Origin: Coriobacteriales bacterium
GTDB lineage: Bacteria; Actinomycetota; Coriobacteriia; Coriobacteriales; UBA8131
DNA length: 6,253 nt
Direction: 5' to 3'
Assembly (NCBI GenBank): GCA_031267175.1
Contig: JAIRZP010000060.1
Span: 1-6,253 of the forward strand
In this document: positions 1-6,016 of the stretch, in pieces
Position numbering within the stretch: position 1 is the first letter of the stretch
How the letters are laid out: the number at the start of each line of letters is the position of its first letter
Notes under the pieces: model-generated
Database searches by the model: none
Seen by the model: only the letters and a program-made list of their open reading frames with translations
What the model was told of the DNA's origin: nothing
Made by a program: the position numbers and the translations under genes

Positions 1-76
1 ATTTTTGCAGTTACTGTAAGACTGTGGCTTCACTCACTGAGGAAAACAGCAGTTTACTTGCGCTTGGTCTGGGTTA

Positions 77-114
77 TTGCACTTCGAGTGAGACGTTGCA
101 CTTCGGGTAAGAAT
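77..114. repeat. Two-copy 19-bp tandem repeat
   Basis: Two adjacent copies (77-95 and 96-114) share TTGCACTTCG and then diverge slightly: GAGTGAGA in the first copy, GGTAAGA in the second. The 19-bp period is close to two helical turns, so both copies would face the same side of the DNA. The first copy contains the small dyad CACT-TCG-AGTG. The repeats lie beyond the 3' end of the minus-strand Nudix remnant. They could be an operator upstream of a minus-strand gene beginning left of the window, but that gene is not visible. The function is inferred only from the spacing. Confidence 0.55.
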
Positions 115-147
115 CAACCATCGATTGCCATGAATACATAAAAGTGC

Positions 148-451
148 TCATTTCCCCCGAAGCCGGTCAAGCGCGCACTCGACGATCTCGCAATGGTCGA
201 AGGCAAGCTCCTTAAGAGTGATACGCTCCTCGGCCGCTTCGAGGATGACCCCCTCATCAGGGCCTTCTTCCAAGAGGGTGAACCACCGGGCATCCGCAGC
301 ATCGTCGGCCGCCTGAATCTGAACTGAGTCTCTGGGAACGAGCGCCAGGTAGCTGCACGAGACCACCCACCCACACGGGTCGCGCTCCGGTGAACACAAC
401 CACGTCAACAGTAAGCGCCGGACGGGGATAGTCATAGGTGTAGTGCTTCAT
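148..451 (-). pseudogene. Nudix hydrolase remnant with internal deletion and frameshift
   Basis: Two pieces of one Nudix-family (ADP-ribose pyrophosphatase-like) protein lie in different frames. The N-terminal piece starts at the ATG at 451 behind AAGGAG (457-462, 5-nt spacer) and reads MKHYTYDYPRPALTVDVVVF, the usual first strand of these enzymes. Near 385-405 the homology moves to another frame. That frame reads ERDPCGWVVSCSYLALVP, then DDAADARWF and the terminal LAFDHCEIVECALDRLRGK, ending at the TGA at 148-150. Family members carry roughly 60 residues between these pieces, including the Nudix box GX5EX7REUXEEXGU that binds the catalytic metal. Here the pieces abut, so the box is gone and the frames no longer match. 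The remnant could not hydrolyse nucleoside diphosphate derivatives. It lies 38 bp after the DUF4334 gene on the same strand and was probably its operon partner. Preservation of both ends suggests a recent loss. Confidence 0.8.
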
Positions 452-489
452 CTGGTCTCCTTGCTTGGTGCTTTGCCTGCTCACGGCAC

Positions 490-1077
490 TCACCGGCACA
501 GTTGAAAGAAGAAGGTCTTGCCGCTGGTGTCGTCTTTGAGGTCCATGATGCAGAGCAGGGTGCTATCGTCTATGCGACGGAAGTAGTCCAGCACGGCCAG
601 GCGGTCATAGACCATGCAGGCGGAAGTAACACCGCGAAACTCCATCATGCGCAGGCGGGCACCGCTTTTGCGGGTTACGACATAGGGATACGCGCACCAA
701 AACAGCAGACGCACCAGCGGCTTGGGCAGGCTGTTGAGCCACACACTGAGCGGCATCCGTGCGGGGTTGGCACAGAAGGTCGAGCCGTTCTGGCGCGCAA
801 AGACCATCGGAAAGACCTGCTCACCGTCATCGAAGCGCTTGCTGTACCAGCCACAGGTGGTGAGCAGTCCCTCCAGGGGATGCCCGGTGTACACTTCGCG
901 TCCTCGCCAGAGCCCACGGAGTTCCTCAGCCTCTACGGGCATGAGGCTGTCGAAGAGCTCAAGGGCCTGCTGTTGGGTAAACTTGAGAGGCTGTGAATCT
1001 CTCCAGTTTGACGATGAGGCATGCACGCCTCGTTGGTATTCTGAAGACACAAGGTCCTCATTGCTCAATGCTCTCAA
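490..1077 (-). CDS. GXWXG/DUF4334 domain protein
   Basis: A 195-residue soluble protein with no signal peptide. Residues 55-59 read GLWRG, which fits the GXWXG motif naming the N-terminal domain, followed by TGHPLEGLL and GWYSKRFDDGEQVFPMVF (about 64-93). The C-terminal half matches DUF4334, with the segments EFRGVTSACMVYDR (146-159), DYFRRIDD (164-171) and MDLKDDTSGKTFFFQLCR at the end. Both domains are complete and the length is normal. Their biochemical role is not established and none is assigned here. The chosen start is the TTG at 1077 because GGAGG at 1084-1088 sits six bases upstream; the next in-frame TTG at 1068 is less well placed. Downstream on the same strand is the broken Nudix gene, probably once co-transcribed. 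A foldback repeat element ends 39 bp upstream of the start, so the native promoter may have been displaced or altered. Confidence 0.88.
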   Translation of the reverse strand: MRALSNEDLVSSEYQRGVHASSSNWRDSQPLKFTQQQALELFDSLMPVEAEELRGLWRGREVYTGHPLEGLLTTCGWYSKRFDDGEQVFPMVFARQNGSTFCANPARMPLSVWLNSLPKPLVRLLFWCAYPYVVTRKSGARLRMMEFRGVTSACMVYDRLAVLDYFRRIDDSTLLCIMDLKDDTSGKTFFFQLCR

Positions 1078-1083
1078 CAGCAG

Positions 1084-1088
1084 CCTCC
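1084..1088 (-). promoter_or_regulatory. Shine-Dalgarno site fixing the TTG start of the DUF4334 gene
   Basis: GGAGG on the minus strand, six bases before the TTG at 1077. No ATG or GTG is equally well placed, so this site decides in favour of the TTG. Confidence 0.7.
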
Positions 1089-1112
1089 AGCTCCAGAAAA
1101 ATAGACCTTGTT

Positions 1113-1280
1113 TTAGGGAGATGACGATTAATCATTGCACACCATCTTTCGGCCAGTTTGCACCAGCTCTGCCCATGCGCATGGTGCCATTACCGCAAGT
1201 AGTGGCACCATACACCCGAACAGACCTGGCACAAACTGACTCGAAATCTAGCGCACAAGCACTAATCGTCATCTCCTTAG
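1113..1280. mobile_element. 160-bp foldback MITE-like element with TTAG target duplication
   Basis: The left end GGAGATGACGATTA (1117-1130) is the exact reverse complement of the right end (1263-1276). A direct TTAG flanks both sides (1113-1116 and 1277-1280), as a 4-bp target-site duplication would. TTAG fits the YTAR target of IS5-group elements, a family link that is only inferred. The centre (1181-1211) is a 13-bp stem, ATGGTGCCATTAC against GTAGTGGCACCAT with one G-T pair, closed by the loop CGCAA. Its midpoint, 1196, matches the element midpoint, 1196.5. The arms between also align as inverted copies with one single-base gap, for example CAGTTTG and CCAG with TCTG on both sides. No transposase or credible ORF lies inside, so it would be non-autonomous. 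By hand count 56 of 78 columns pair by Watson-Crick rules, and 13 more become G-U pairs if the minus strand is transcribed. Confidence 0.75.
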
Positions 1281-1498
1281 CTTGTCTACCTGTTGCCTTT
1301 ATATCACTACCCCATTTTAGCTGACTACTGGTTGCGTGAGGCGATGGGGGATCATACTTTTTTCTCTGGTTTCTCCCCTGAATTACTGCAGCCACTCTTC
1401 AGAACAGAGTGCACCAACACTTCATTGAAACTGCTGCTGGGGTGGCATCGACTCGTTGCCAGACATCGGTAGAGGAAATGCAATCAGCATACAGACAA
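1281..1498. other. Non-coding stretch without recognisable gene
   Basis: Between the foldback element and the reductase terminator I find no ORF with a family signature, a plausible ribosome site or homology I recognise. One possible long-range stem, CCCCAT (1310-1315) with ATGGGG (1344-1349), has a 28-nt loop, and a T-rich run (1358-1364) follows on the plus strand. No plus-strand gene precedes it, so I do not call a terminator. It may be degraded sequence. Confidence 0.5.
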
Positions 1499-1529
1499 CA
1501 GGGGCTGCCCGCTGTTGGAGCAGCCCCTG
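1499..1529 (-). terminator. Terminator hairpin after the flavoprotein reductase gene
   Basis: The 10-bp stem CAGGGGCTGC (1499-1508) and GCAGCCCCTG (1520-1529) encloses an 11-nt loop. Read on the minus strand it begins 17 bases after the reductase stop codon and is followed by a modest T-rich tail, TTGTCTGTAT. The stem is strong and GC-rich but the U-tract is imperfect, so termination may be incomplete and read-through into the foldback element is possible. Confidence 0.65.
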
Positions 1530-1546
1530 CCGATTCGTACGCTGAG

Positions 1547-3427
1547 CTATATACCCCTGGCGGCGTTCTGCCCGGCCACATAACCGTAGTACATCGCCAG
1601 ACTTGAGGCTGCGCCCTCCAAGGCTATGGGGTATTGCACGGTAAAGCGGTCGCCCTGGGTGTTGCCTGCAACGTACAGGCCCTTTAGGATAGTGCCGTCC
1701 TCATTGAAGGTATGGCAGTCCTCGTCACTGGACAGGCCGCCCATGTTGCAGAGATTTGAAGCCAGGGTAAAGTAGGTGGCATAGAACGGACCGGTTTCAA
1801 AAGAAGTCAAGAGACCGGGTGCCTTGTTAAAGTCTTCATCCTTGCCCGCCTGGCAGAGTTCCTGATAGCGTTTGATCGACTCCAGGGCCGCTTCCCTGTC
1901 GATGCCGACCCAGTTCTCGTCGCTGGGCCCGAGCTGGTCGAGCAATTCCTCGATAGTGTCTCCCTTCTTTACAGCATCCGCTTCAATGAGCGAGTCGAAG
2001 GCATCCGGGCCAGCAACAGTGGGCGTAACAAAAGACCCATGCAGCGGCGGAAAGTTGGGCACCTTCTCAGCCCAGTTGGCATCCCAGAGCATATAGCACA
2101 TCTGCCCAGGCTGAATCTCTATCTGGTTCTCAGTCTGCTGACCGGGACAATCCTCGTTCATGAAACGCTTGCCGAGCTTATTCAGACGGAGATACGGAGC
2201 GATACCCATCGATTGCGCACCCGTCGCGCCAAATCCGGCCATGTTTCCCATGTGATGGATCATCGGCGCATGATGTGCCTGGATCCTCGCTCCTACCCAA
2301 TTGCCCAGCTTGAGATGATCGCCGTTATACAGCGGAGCACCATCGGGATCCGTGCCTCCTCCCATCGAGGGATTATTGTTGCGGAACACATCCGGCAGGA
2401 AATAGGCCTCCATATCTTTGTTGCCCGAATAGTCGCCGGTCGCCAGAATCACACCCTTGGACGCGTTAACCTTCTTGTACTTTCCGGTCTCGTAATTATA
2501 GATATACCCACCAGCCACACGGTCGCCCTCTTTGAAGAGTTGGGTCAAAGCGGAGTCAAAGAAGCCTTGGGCACCCGCGTTGTCGGCAATCTCGACACAC
2601 TTTTGATTGAAGGTGAGTTGGTCGCAACGCATCGAGGTCAGAAAACAGGGATGCCCACCTTCTGCTACTACCTGTATGGCATCATAGCCCTGTGGGTCGG
2701 GATAGAAGTTCGGCTTGATCCAACCGGGGGTGCCGCCTCCGTCCATCCCACCCATCATGGTCATGCCTTCGGCCTCATCCCTGGCAACTACATAGTCGGG
2801 AAACGACGAGATATACCATTGAAAGACATCGCCGTTATTCTGTGCCCACTTGCTCCAGATTGGGCGCTTGGGAAAGTACGACCCTTCGTCCATCTCATGA
2901 TCGACAATCATGTCCCAATCGTATTTGTTTACACGGCCCCAGGTGGCCTGCACCGAGTTGTCGTTTCTGCCAAAAACGGCGATGTCACCTGAACTCGAAC
3001 TGACGGCAGATTGCTTGTCTGCGTAGATAACCTGTGCACCCTCCTCAGTAGCGGCACGAATGGCACAGGCACCCGAGATACCGGTGCCGGCAACCAGCAC
3101 GTCGCAGTCAAGGGTTTCCTCAATGTCGCTTTCAGCAATCGTCGGCGGGGTGGCCTCCCAGGGATACGGCATGTCTCCGCTCCCAACACTACCGGCGACA
3201 GCGGGTGCTTCGCTTGTGCCGCTGGCCGGAGCCTCGCCGGTGTTACCGGTGCCCGGGCTACAACCGGCCAATGCTCCGGCGAGACCCGCAGTGGCGAGGA
3301 GGCCCGCACCGGTGAGGAATGTACGTCGGTCAAGGCCCTGCTCCTGGTGCTGCTGTTCTCTGCCTGCCTGCTCTCTGCTCTGTGTGCTCTCCTGCTTAGC
3401 AATCTCTATTCTTCTCTTCTGTTCCAT
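1547..3427 (-). CDS. Tat-exported lipoprotein FAD-dependent reductase (FAD_binding_2 / fumarate-urocanate reductase superfamily)
   Basis: A 626-residue flavoprotein predicted to act outside the membrane, passing electrons to an unknown organic acceptor. R34-R35 in DRRTFLTGAG is a twin-arginine signal. A hydrophobic stretch and the lipobox LAGC (53-56) follow, so Cys56 should be lipid-modified after export of the folded, FAD-loaded protein. A Gly/Ser/Ala/Pro-rich linker runs to about residue 85. The dinucleotide-binding motif GTGISG (114-119) ends at YADK (135-138). Other family segments are GVILATGDYSGN (325-336), GKRFMNED (419-426) and the C-terminal FAD loop GLYVAGNTQGDRF (583-595). There is no haem CXXCH motif or FMN-binding domain, so electrons must come from a separate carrier, none of which is encoded here. 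Catalytic residues typical of fumarate reductase are not seen: CNMGG (560-564) stands where HHTMGG is usual, and no TxRD follows RFxNE. The ATG is fixed by AAGGAGG at 3432-3438. The Gln/Glu-rich 33-residue stretch before the Tat motif is unusually long. Divergent from a LuxR regulator. Substrate not assignable. Confidence 0.9.
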   Translation of the reverse strand: MEQKRRIEIAKQESTQSREQAGREQQHQEQGLDRRTFLTGAGLLATAGLAGALAGCSPGTGNTGEAPASGTSEAPAVAGSVGSGDMPYPWEATPPTIAESDIEETLDCDVLVAGTGISGACAIRAATEEGAQVIYADKQSAVSSSSGDIAVFGRNDNSVQATWGRVNKYDWDMIVDHEMDEGSYFPKRPIWSKWAQNNGDVFQWYISSFPDYVVARDEAEGMTMMGGMDGGGTPGWIKPNFYPDPQGYDAIQVVAEGGHPCFLTSMRCDQLTFNQKCVEIADNAGAQGFFDSALTQLFKEGDRVAGGYIYNYETGKYKKVNASKGVILATGDYSGNKDMEAYFLPDVFRNNNPSMGGGTDPDGAPLYNGDHLKLGNWVGARIQAHHAPMIHHMGNMAGFGATGAQSMGIAPYLRLNKLGKRFMNEDCPGQQTENQIEIQPGQMCYMLWDANWAEKVPNFPPLHGSFVTPTVAGPDAFDSLIEADAVKKGDTIEELLDQLGPSDENWVGIDREAALESIKRYQELCQAGKDEDFNKAPGLLTSFETGPFYATYFTLASNLCNMGGLSSDEDCHTFNEDGTILKGLYVAGNTQGDRFTVQYPIALEGAASSLAMYYGYVAGQNAARGI

Positions 3428-3447
3428 ATCTCCTCCTTAAGTCTTGT

Positions 3448-3469
3448 CGGCAGGCCTTATGGCATGCCG
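3448..3469 (-). promoter_or_regulatory. Inverted repeat in the reductase mRNA leader
   Basis: On the plus strand CGGCAGGCC (3448-3456) and GGCATGCCG (3461-3469) are inverted copies with one mismatch, separated by TTAT. The repeat falls between the proposed reductase transcription start (about 3481) and its Shine-Dalgarno site (3432-3438). It could be a repressor operator or, in RNA, a 9-bp hairpin with a 4-nt loop affecting stability or translation. There is no U-run after it, so it is not an intrinsic terminator. Confidence 0.5.
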
Positions 3470-3487
3470 CTCGATACCAACGCACTA

Positions 3488-3516
3488 AGGATAAGAGGCG
3501 CGGCACAACATGTCAG
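3488..3516 (-). promoter_or_regulatory. Candidate promoter for the reductase
   Basis: On the minus strand a -35 box CTGACA (3516-3511, 5 of 6 to TTGACA) is followed after exactly 17 bp by a -10 box TATCCT (3493-3488, 4 of 6 to TATAAT). Transcription would start near 3481, giving a leader of about 54 nt. The weak -10 is what one expects of an activator-dependent promoter. Confidence 0.5.
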
Positions 3517-3548
3517 TCCTGCCAACAAGGTCAGAGTGCAAAACCCTG

Positions 3549-3565
3549 TCACTCGAATCGGGTGA
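3549..3565. promoter_or_regulatory. 17-bp palindrome, candidate operator of the LuxR regulator
   Basis: TCACTCGAATCGGGTGA reads as TCACYCGA-N-TCGRGTGA, a dyad with one mismatched pair. The centre at 3557 is about 66 bp from the reductase -10 box and about 70 bp from the regulator -10 box, near -76 and -79 from the inferred starts. This suits a dimeric HTH activator contacting RNA polymerase from an upstream site. That the neighbouring LuxR protein binds it is inferred. Confidence 0.5.
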
Positions 3566-3600
3566 TTTTCCCTGGCTGCTCCCCCTCCCCTCTGTTCCAC

Positions 3601-3629
3601 TCATCACAGCCCCCTTGGTGTGCTATAAA
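3601..3629 (+). promoter_or_regulatory. Candidate extended -10 promoter for the LuxR gene
   Basis: TGCTATAAA (3621-3629) is an extended -10 element: TG, one base, then TATAAA. The -35 position 17 bp upstream, TCATCA (3601-3606), is poor, as is common for extended -10 promoters. The start would be near 3636, leaving a leader of about 53 nt. Confidence 0.45.
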
Positions 3630-3677
3630 CAACAGGAGCAGAAGCGATTTGCAATTAAGCAACTACAACGGAGAACA

Positions 3678-3682
3678 GAAGG
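3678..3682 (+). promoter_or_regulatory. Shine-Dalgarno site fixing the TTG start of the LuxR gene
   Basis: GAAGG lies six bases before the TTG at 3689. The first in-frame ATG, at 3707, has no purine-rich ribosome site at a suitable distance, so the TTG start is preferred. Confidence 0.6.
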
Positions 3683-3688
3683 TAGCCA

Positions 3689-5200
3689 TTGACCAGAAAA
3701 CAAAGTATGGGCAGTCATCTCTGGTCAGATGCACTGCACGTTGTCAGTTTTAGCGCTTACCTGGGATTGCTACTGTTTCTGGTGGATGGAGCGGAGCAGG
3801 TATCCTCACTGTCGGGCAAACAGGCTGCCCTTCCCTATCTTTTTGCTGCCGCTCTGTTATCGGCGATGATCTGCGGGTTAGTGCTTGCTCTCCGTGGTGC
3901 CCTGTCCGCAACAGCGGTGTTTCATCATCTGGGCATTAAGACGGGGGTGCTGGTGCTTTTAGGATTTGCTCTCAGCCTCGCCGCCTCACATCTGCACCTG
4001 CCGCTGATCTTCAATGTCTTCGGCTGCGTCTCACTCGGAGTAGGTTTTGCCATGCTGGGCATAGTCAAATGCCTTCTTCTGAGCACCCTCCAGGAATATC
4101 AGCTTCTCAGAATGCTTGCCGTCATGGGTGTGCTCGCCAGCCTTGTCAAGATGCTTCTGCTGTTTTTGCCAACGGGCCAGCTGAATGTCGCGCTCATACT
4201 GTTGCTCCTTCTCTCAGCACATTTGCCTGCACAAATAGCAGTGGAAACATCTGGGGAAGGATCTTCGGGGGGATCTGCCCCGACACCTCCTTCTTCTGCG
4301 ACATCCAAAGACCTCACCGTGTTGGAGATGACAAAAGGGATGATAGAGAGGAACTGGGTGCTGTTTGCCGGACTTGCCATCAGCATCATGCTGGGTATCG
4401 TATCGTGGAGGGGCAGCATAACCGGAGAATCCGCCACAATACTGCCCGAGCCAGGAGGCCAGCTGGGCGACGCCTCGGGCGCATTGCTCTCCTCACTACT
4501 CCTGTTGGGACTATTTAGAAGACCTTCCCCTGATAGCAAGGATTCAAACCGGGTCTTGAATCGCCTGCAAAACCTCACTCCGATCATTCCGTTGATCTGT
4601 ATCGCGAGCATGCTAGTTGCCTGGATTATGGGAGTCTGGGAAGAAGGCCCTGCACTTTTCGGTGGCTATACCGCCACAGCAGGCAAACTCTTCAGCAGTA
4701 TTCCCATCGGCTTTTCTACGATGACCCTCTTTATCCTGCTCATCAAACGCCTCGTCTCCGAGGTGCGCTCCGGTCTTTCGGCCGTCTTCGTTTTTGGCCT
4801 GTTCATCGCGCTGGTCGCGGCCTTCTTCCTGTTCTATACCGCTCTGCAGCTTTTCTTGCCGCTCAGGCTCAGCAGGATAATCGATCTCCTGTTGAAGCTC
4901 CTGTACCTGGTGATTGCTGCGGCCTACATGCTGATGTTTGCCCAACACAGAACAGGAAAGTCCACACCACCTGTCACAGGGCAGATCCAGAAGGTTGCAC
5001 GCACCTTCTCTCTTACAAAGCGGGAGACGGAGATACTCATGCTGATGGCCCAGGGACGGAGTGCTCCCCATATCGCCGAGACGGAGTTCATCTCACTTAA
5101 CACGGTAAAGACCCATATCAAGCGCCTCTATACAAAGACCGGTGTACACAACAGGGAGGAATTGCTCGACATCGTCTATCGTACGGAAGAGGTCGATTGA
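3689..5200 (+). CDS. Membrane-anchored LuxR-family transcriptional regulator
   Basis: A 503-residue protein with a polytopic N-terminal part and a C-terminal DNA-binding domain. About twelve hydrophobic segments are visible in two blocks of six, at roughly 15-33, 46-69, 82-100, 105-130, 141-161, 165-182, then 222-240, 262-277, 297-317, 331-352, 363-388 and 395-418. A Ser/Pro/Gly-rich loop of about 40 residues joins the blocks, reminiscent of transporter (MFS-like) topology. Residues 440-497 are a LuxR helix-turn-helix: LTKRETEIL (442-450), then the recognition helix NTVKTHIKRLYTKTGV (471-486). No receiver or histidine kinase domain is present, so it is probably a one-component sensor in which ligand binding at or in the membrane alters the DNA-binding domain. 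Divergence from the reductase gene suggests it controls that gene and perhaps itself, activated by the reductase's substrate. This pairing recurs in Coriobacteriia. The ligand cannot be read from the sequence. The TTG start is supported by GAAGG at 3678-3682; an ATG at 3707 would shorten the protein by six residues. Confidence 0.88.
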   Translation: MTRKQSMGSHLWSDALHVVSFSAYLGLLLFLVDGAEQVSSLSGKQAALPYLFAAALLSAMICGLVLALRGALSATAVFHHLGIKTGVLVLLGFALSLAASHLHLPLIFNVFGCVSLGVGFAMLGIVKCLLLSTLQEYQLLRMLAVMGVLASLVKMLLLFLPTGQLNVALILLLLLSAHLPAQIAVETSGEGSSGGSAPTPPSSATSKDLTVLEMTKGMIERNWVLFAGLAISIMLGIVSWRGSITGESATILPEPGGQLGDASGALLSSLLLLGLFRRPSPDSKDSNRVLNRLQNLTPIIPLICIASMLVAWIMGVWEEGPALFGGYTATAGKLFSSIPIGFSTMTLFILLIKRLVSEVRSGLSAVFVFGLFIALVAAFFLFYTALQLFLPLRLSRIIDLLLKLLYLVIAAAYMLMFAQHRTGKSTPPVTGQIQKVARTFSLTKRETEILMLMAQGRSAPHIAETEFISLNTVKTHIKRLYTKTGVHNREELLDIVYRTEEVD

Positions 5201-5324
5201 CAGAATGCGTAGTCAGTAGCTCGGGTCAAATCGTCCCTGAGCTCGTCTCGGCCAGAGGGATGTTCACCGACACAGTGAAAAAAGAATATCTTTCCGCTGG
5301 CTGAGTCTGAGAGGCGGCTGCGTG

Positions 5325-6014
5325 TCAGGCATGGAGCTGCACCCCGAGGGCCGCGCGCACCGGTTGTACGCAGAGGAAGGCGGCAACAGACTTGAGGATG
5401 TCGGGGATGACAAAGGGCAGAACACAGGCGGCCAGGGCTGCTTCGAAGGTGGCGCCGGTAGACACCATGAACCAGAGGCAACCCAGGGTATAGAACAGAA
5501 GCGAAAGCACGAGCAGCGAGATCACATCCAAGAGCGGCAGCAACCAGGAGGAGCGCCGCGAGAAACGCCGCGAGACCTGTGCTGCGGCTTCTCTGGCCGT
5601 TGGCGCTCTCCTGGCTGCCTGGGCAGCGTTGTCGGAGGCAAAGAGCAGCCAACTCCGTAGCACGGCAATGACAAGAGCGGCAAGCAGAAAGCCTACCAGA
5701 AATCCGCCGGTCGGGCCGGCGAGCACACCAATGCCCCCGCGCAGACCGGAGAACACCGGCAAGCCGAGGCAACCCAACGCCAGGTACCCGCCTACCGCGG
5801 CAACCGAATACGCGGGAGGCAACAGGCAGACCACTATACCCACCATCAGCGTTTGCAGCGTAAAGGGCACCGGACCGAGAGGCACGGTGATAAAAGCACC
5901 CACGGCAATGAGGGCGATACTCAGCCCTGTGAGAACAAGCCCACGGGTACGTGACCCGCGCGGCCCCTGAGACCTGCGCAAGCTCCGGACACCTTTCCCC
6001 TGCTCATTCTTCAC
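5325..6014 (-). CDS. bioY: Biotin transporter BioY (ECF S component)
   Basis: A 229-residue integral membrane protein that binds biotin and, with an EcfA/EcfA'/EcfT energy-coupling module, imports it; some BioY proteins may work alone. Family signatures are clear: PLGPVPFTLQTL (45-56), YLALGCLGLPVF (77-88), RGGIGVLAGPTGGFLVGF (92-109) and PFVIPDILKSVAA (200-212). About six membrane segments are visible. It is longer than the usual 180-200 residues for two reasons: a basic N-terminal tail (RSLRRSQGPRGSRTR, 10-24) and an Arg/Ala-rich polar loop at about 127-156. The start is the GTG at 6014, two bases after the upstream ftsQ-like stop. GGAG at 6020-6023 lies partly within that gene's last codons, five bases before the GTG, so translation is probably coupled. 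No ECF ATPase, EcfT or biotin-synthesis gene is in the window. The gene is convergent with the LuxR regulator, 124 bp away. Confidence 0.93.
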   Translation of the reverse strand: MKNEQGKGVRSLRRSQGPRGSRTRGLVLTGLSIALIAVGAFITVPLGPVPFTLQTLMVGIVVCLLPPAYSVAAVGGYLALGCLGLPVFSGLRGGIGVLAGPTGGFLVGFLLAALVIAVLRSWLLFASDNAAQAARRAPTAREAAAQVSRRFSRRSSWLLPLLDVISLLVLSLLFYTLGCLWFMVSTGATFEAALAACVLPFVIPDILKSVAAFLCVQPVRAALGVQLHA

Positions 6015-6016
6015 GG

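Noticed and set aside
502..996. 164-codon plus-strand open frame
   Set aside because: It is antisense to the DUF4334 gene, which has clear family motifs; this frame has none.
1132..1395. 87-codon minus-strand frame crossing the foldback element
   Set aside because: It runs through the inverted-repeat structure, has no family motif and no convincing ribosome site.
1409..1606. 65-codon plus-strand frame ending in the reductase 3' end
   Set aside because: It overlaps the terminator hairpin and the reductase coding end antisense, with no domain evidence.
2039..2992. 317-codon plus-strand open frame
   Set aside because: It is antisense to the flavoprotein reductase, lacks recognisable domains and arises from GC-biased codon use.
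3011..3565. 184-codon plus-strand frame across the reductase start and intergenic region
   Set aside because: It is antisense to the Tat signal region and covers promoters and the palindrome, with no family resemblance.
5263..5279. Hairpin TTCAC/GTGAA as a terminator for the LuxR gene
   Set aside because: The stem is only 5 bp and is followed by A residues on the plus strand, not T.
5279..5316. Possible terminator for bioY (minus-strand T-run TTCTTTTTT)
   Set aside because: The only stems before the T-run are CCGC/GCGG with a long loop and the weak AAAGA/TCTTT, too poor to call.
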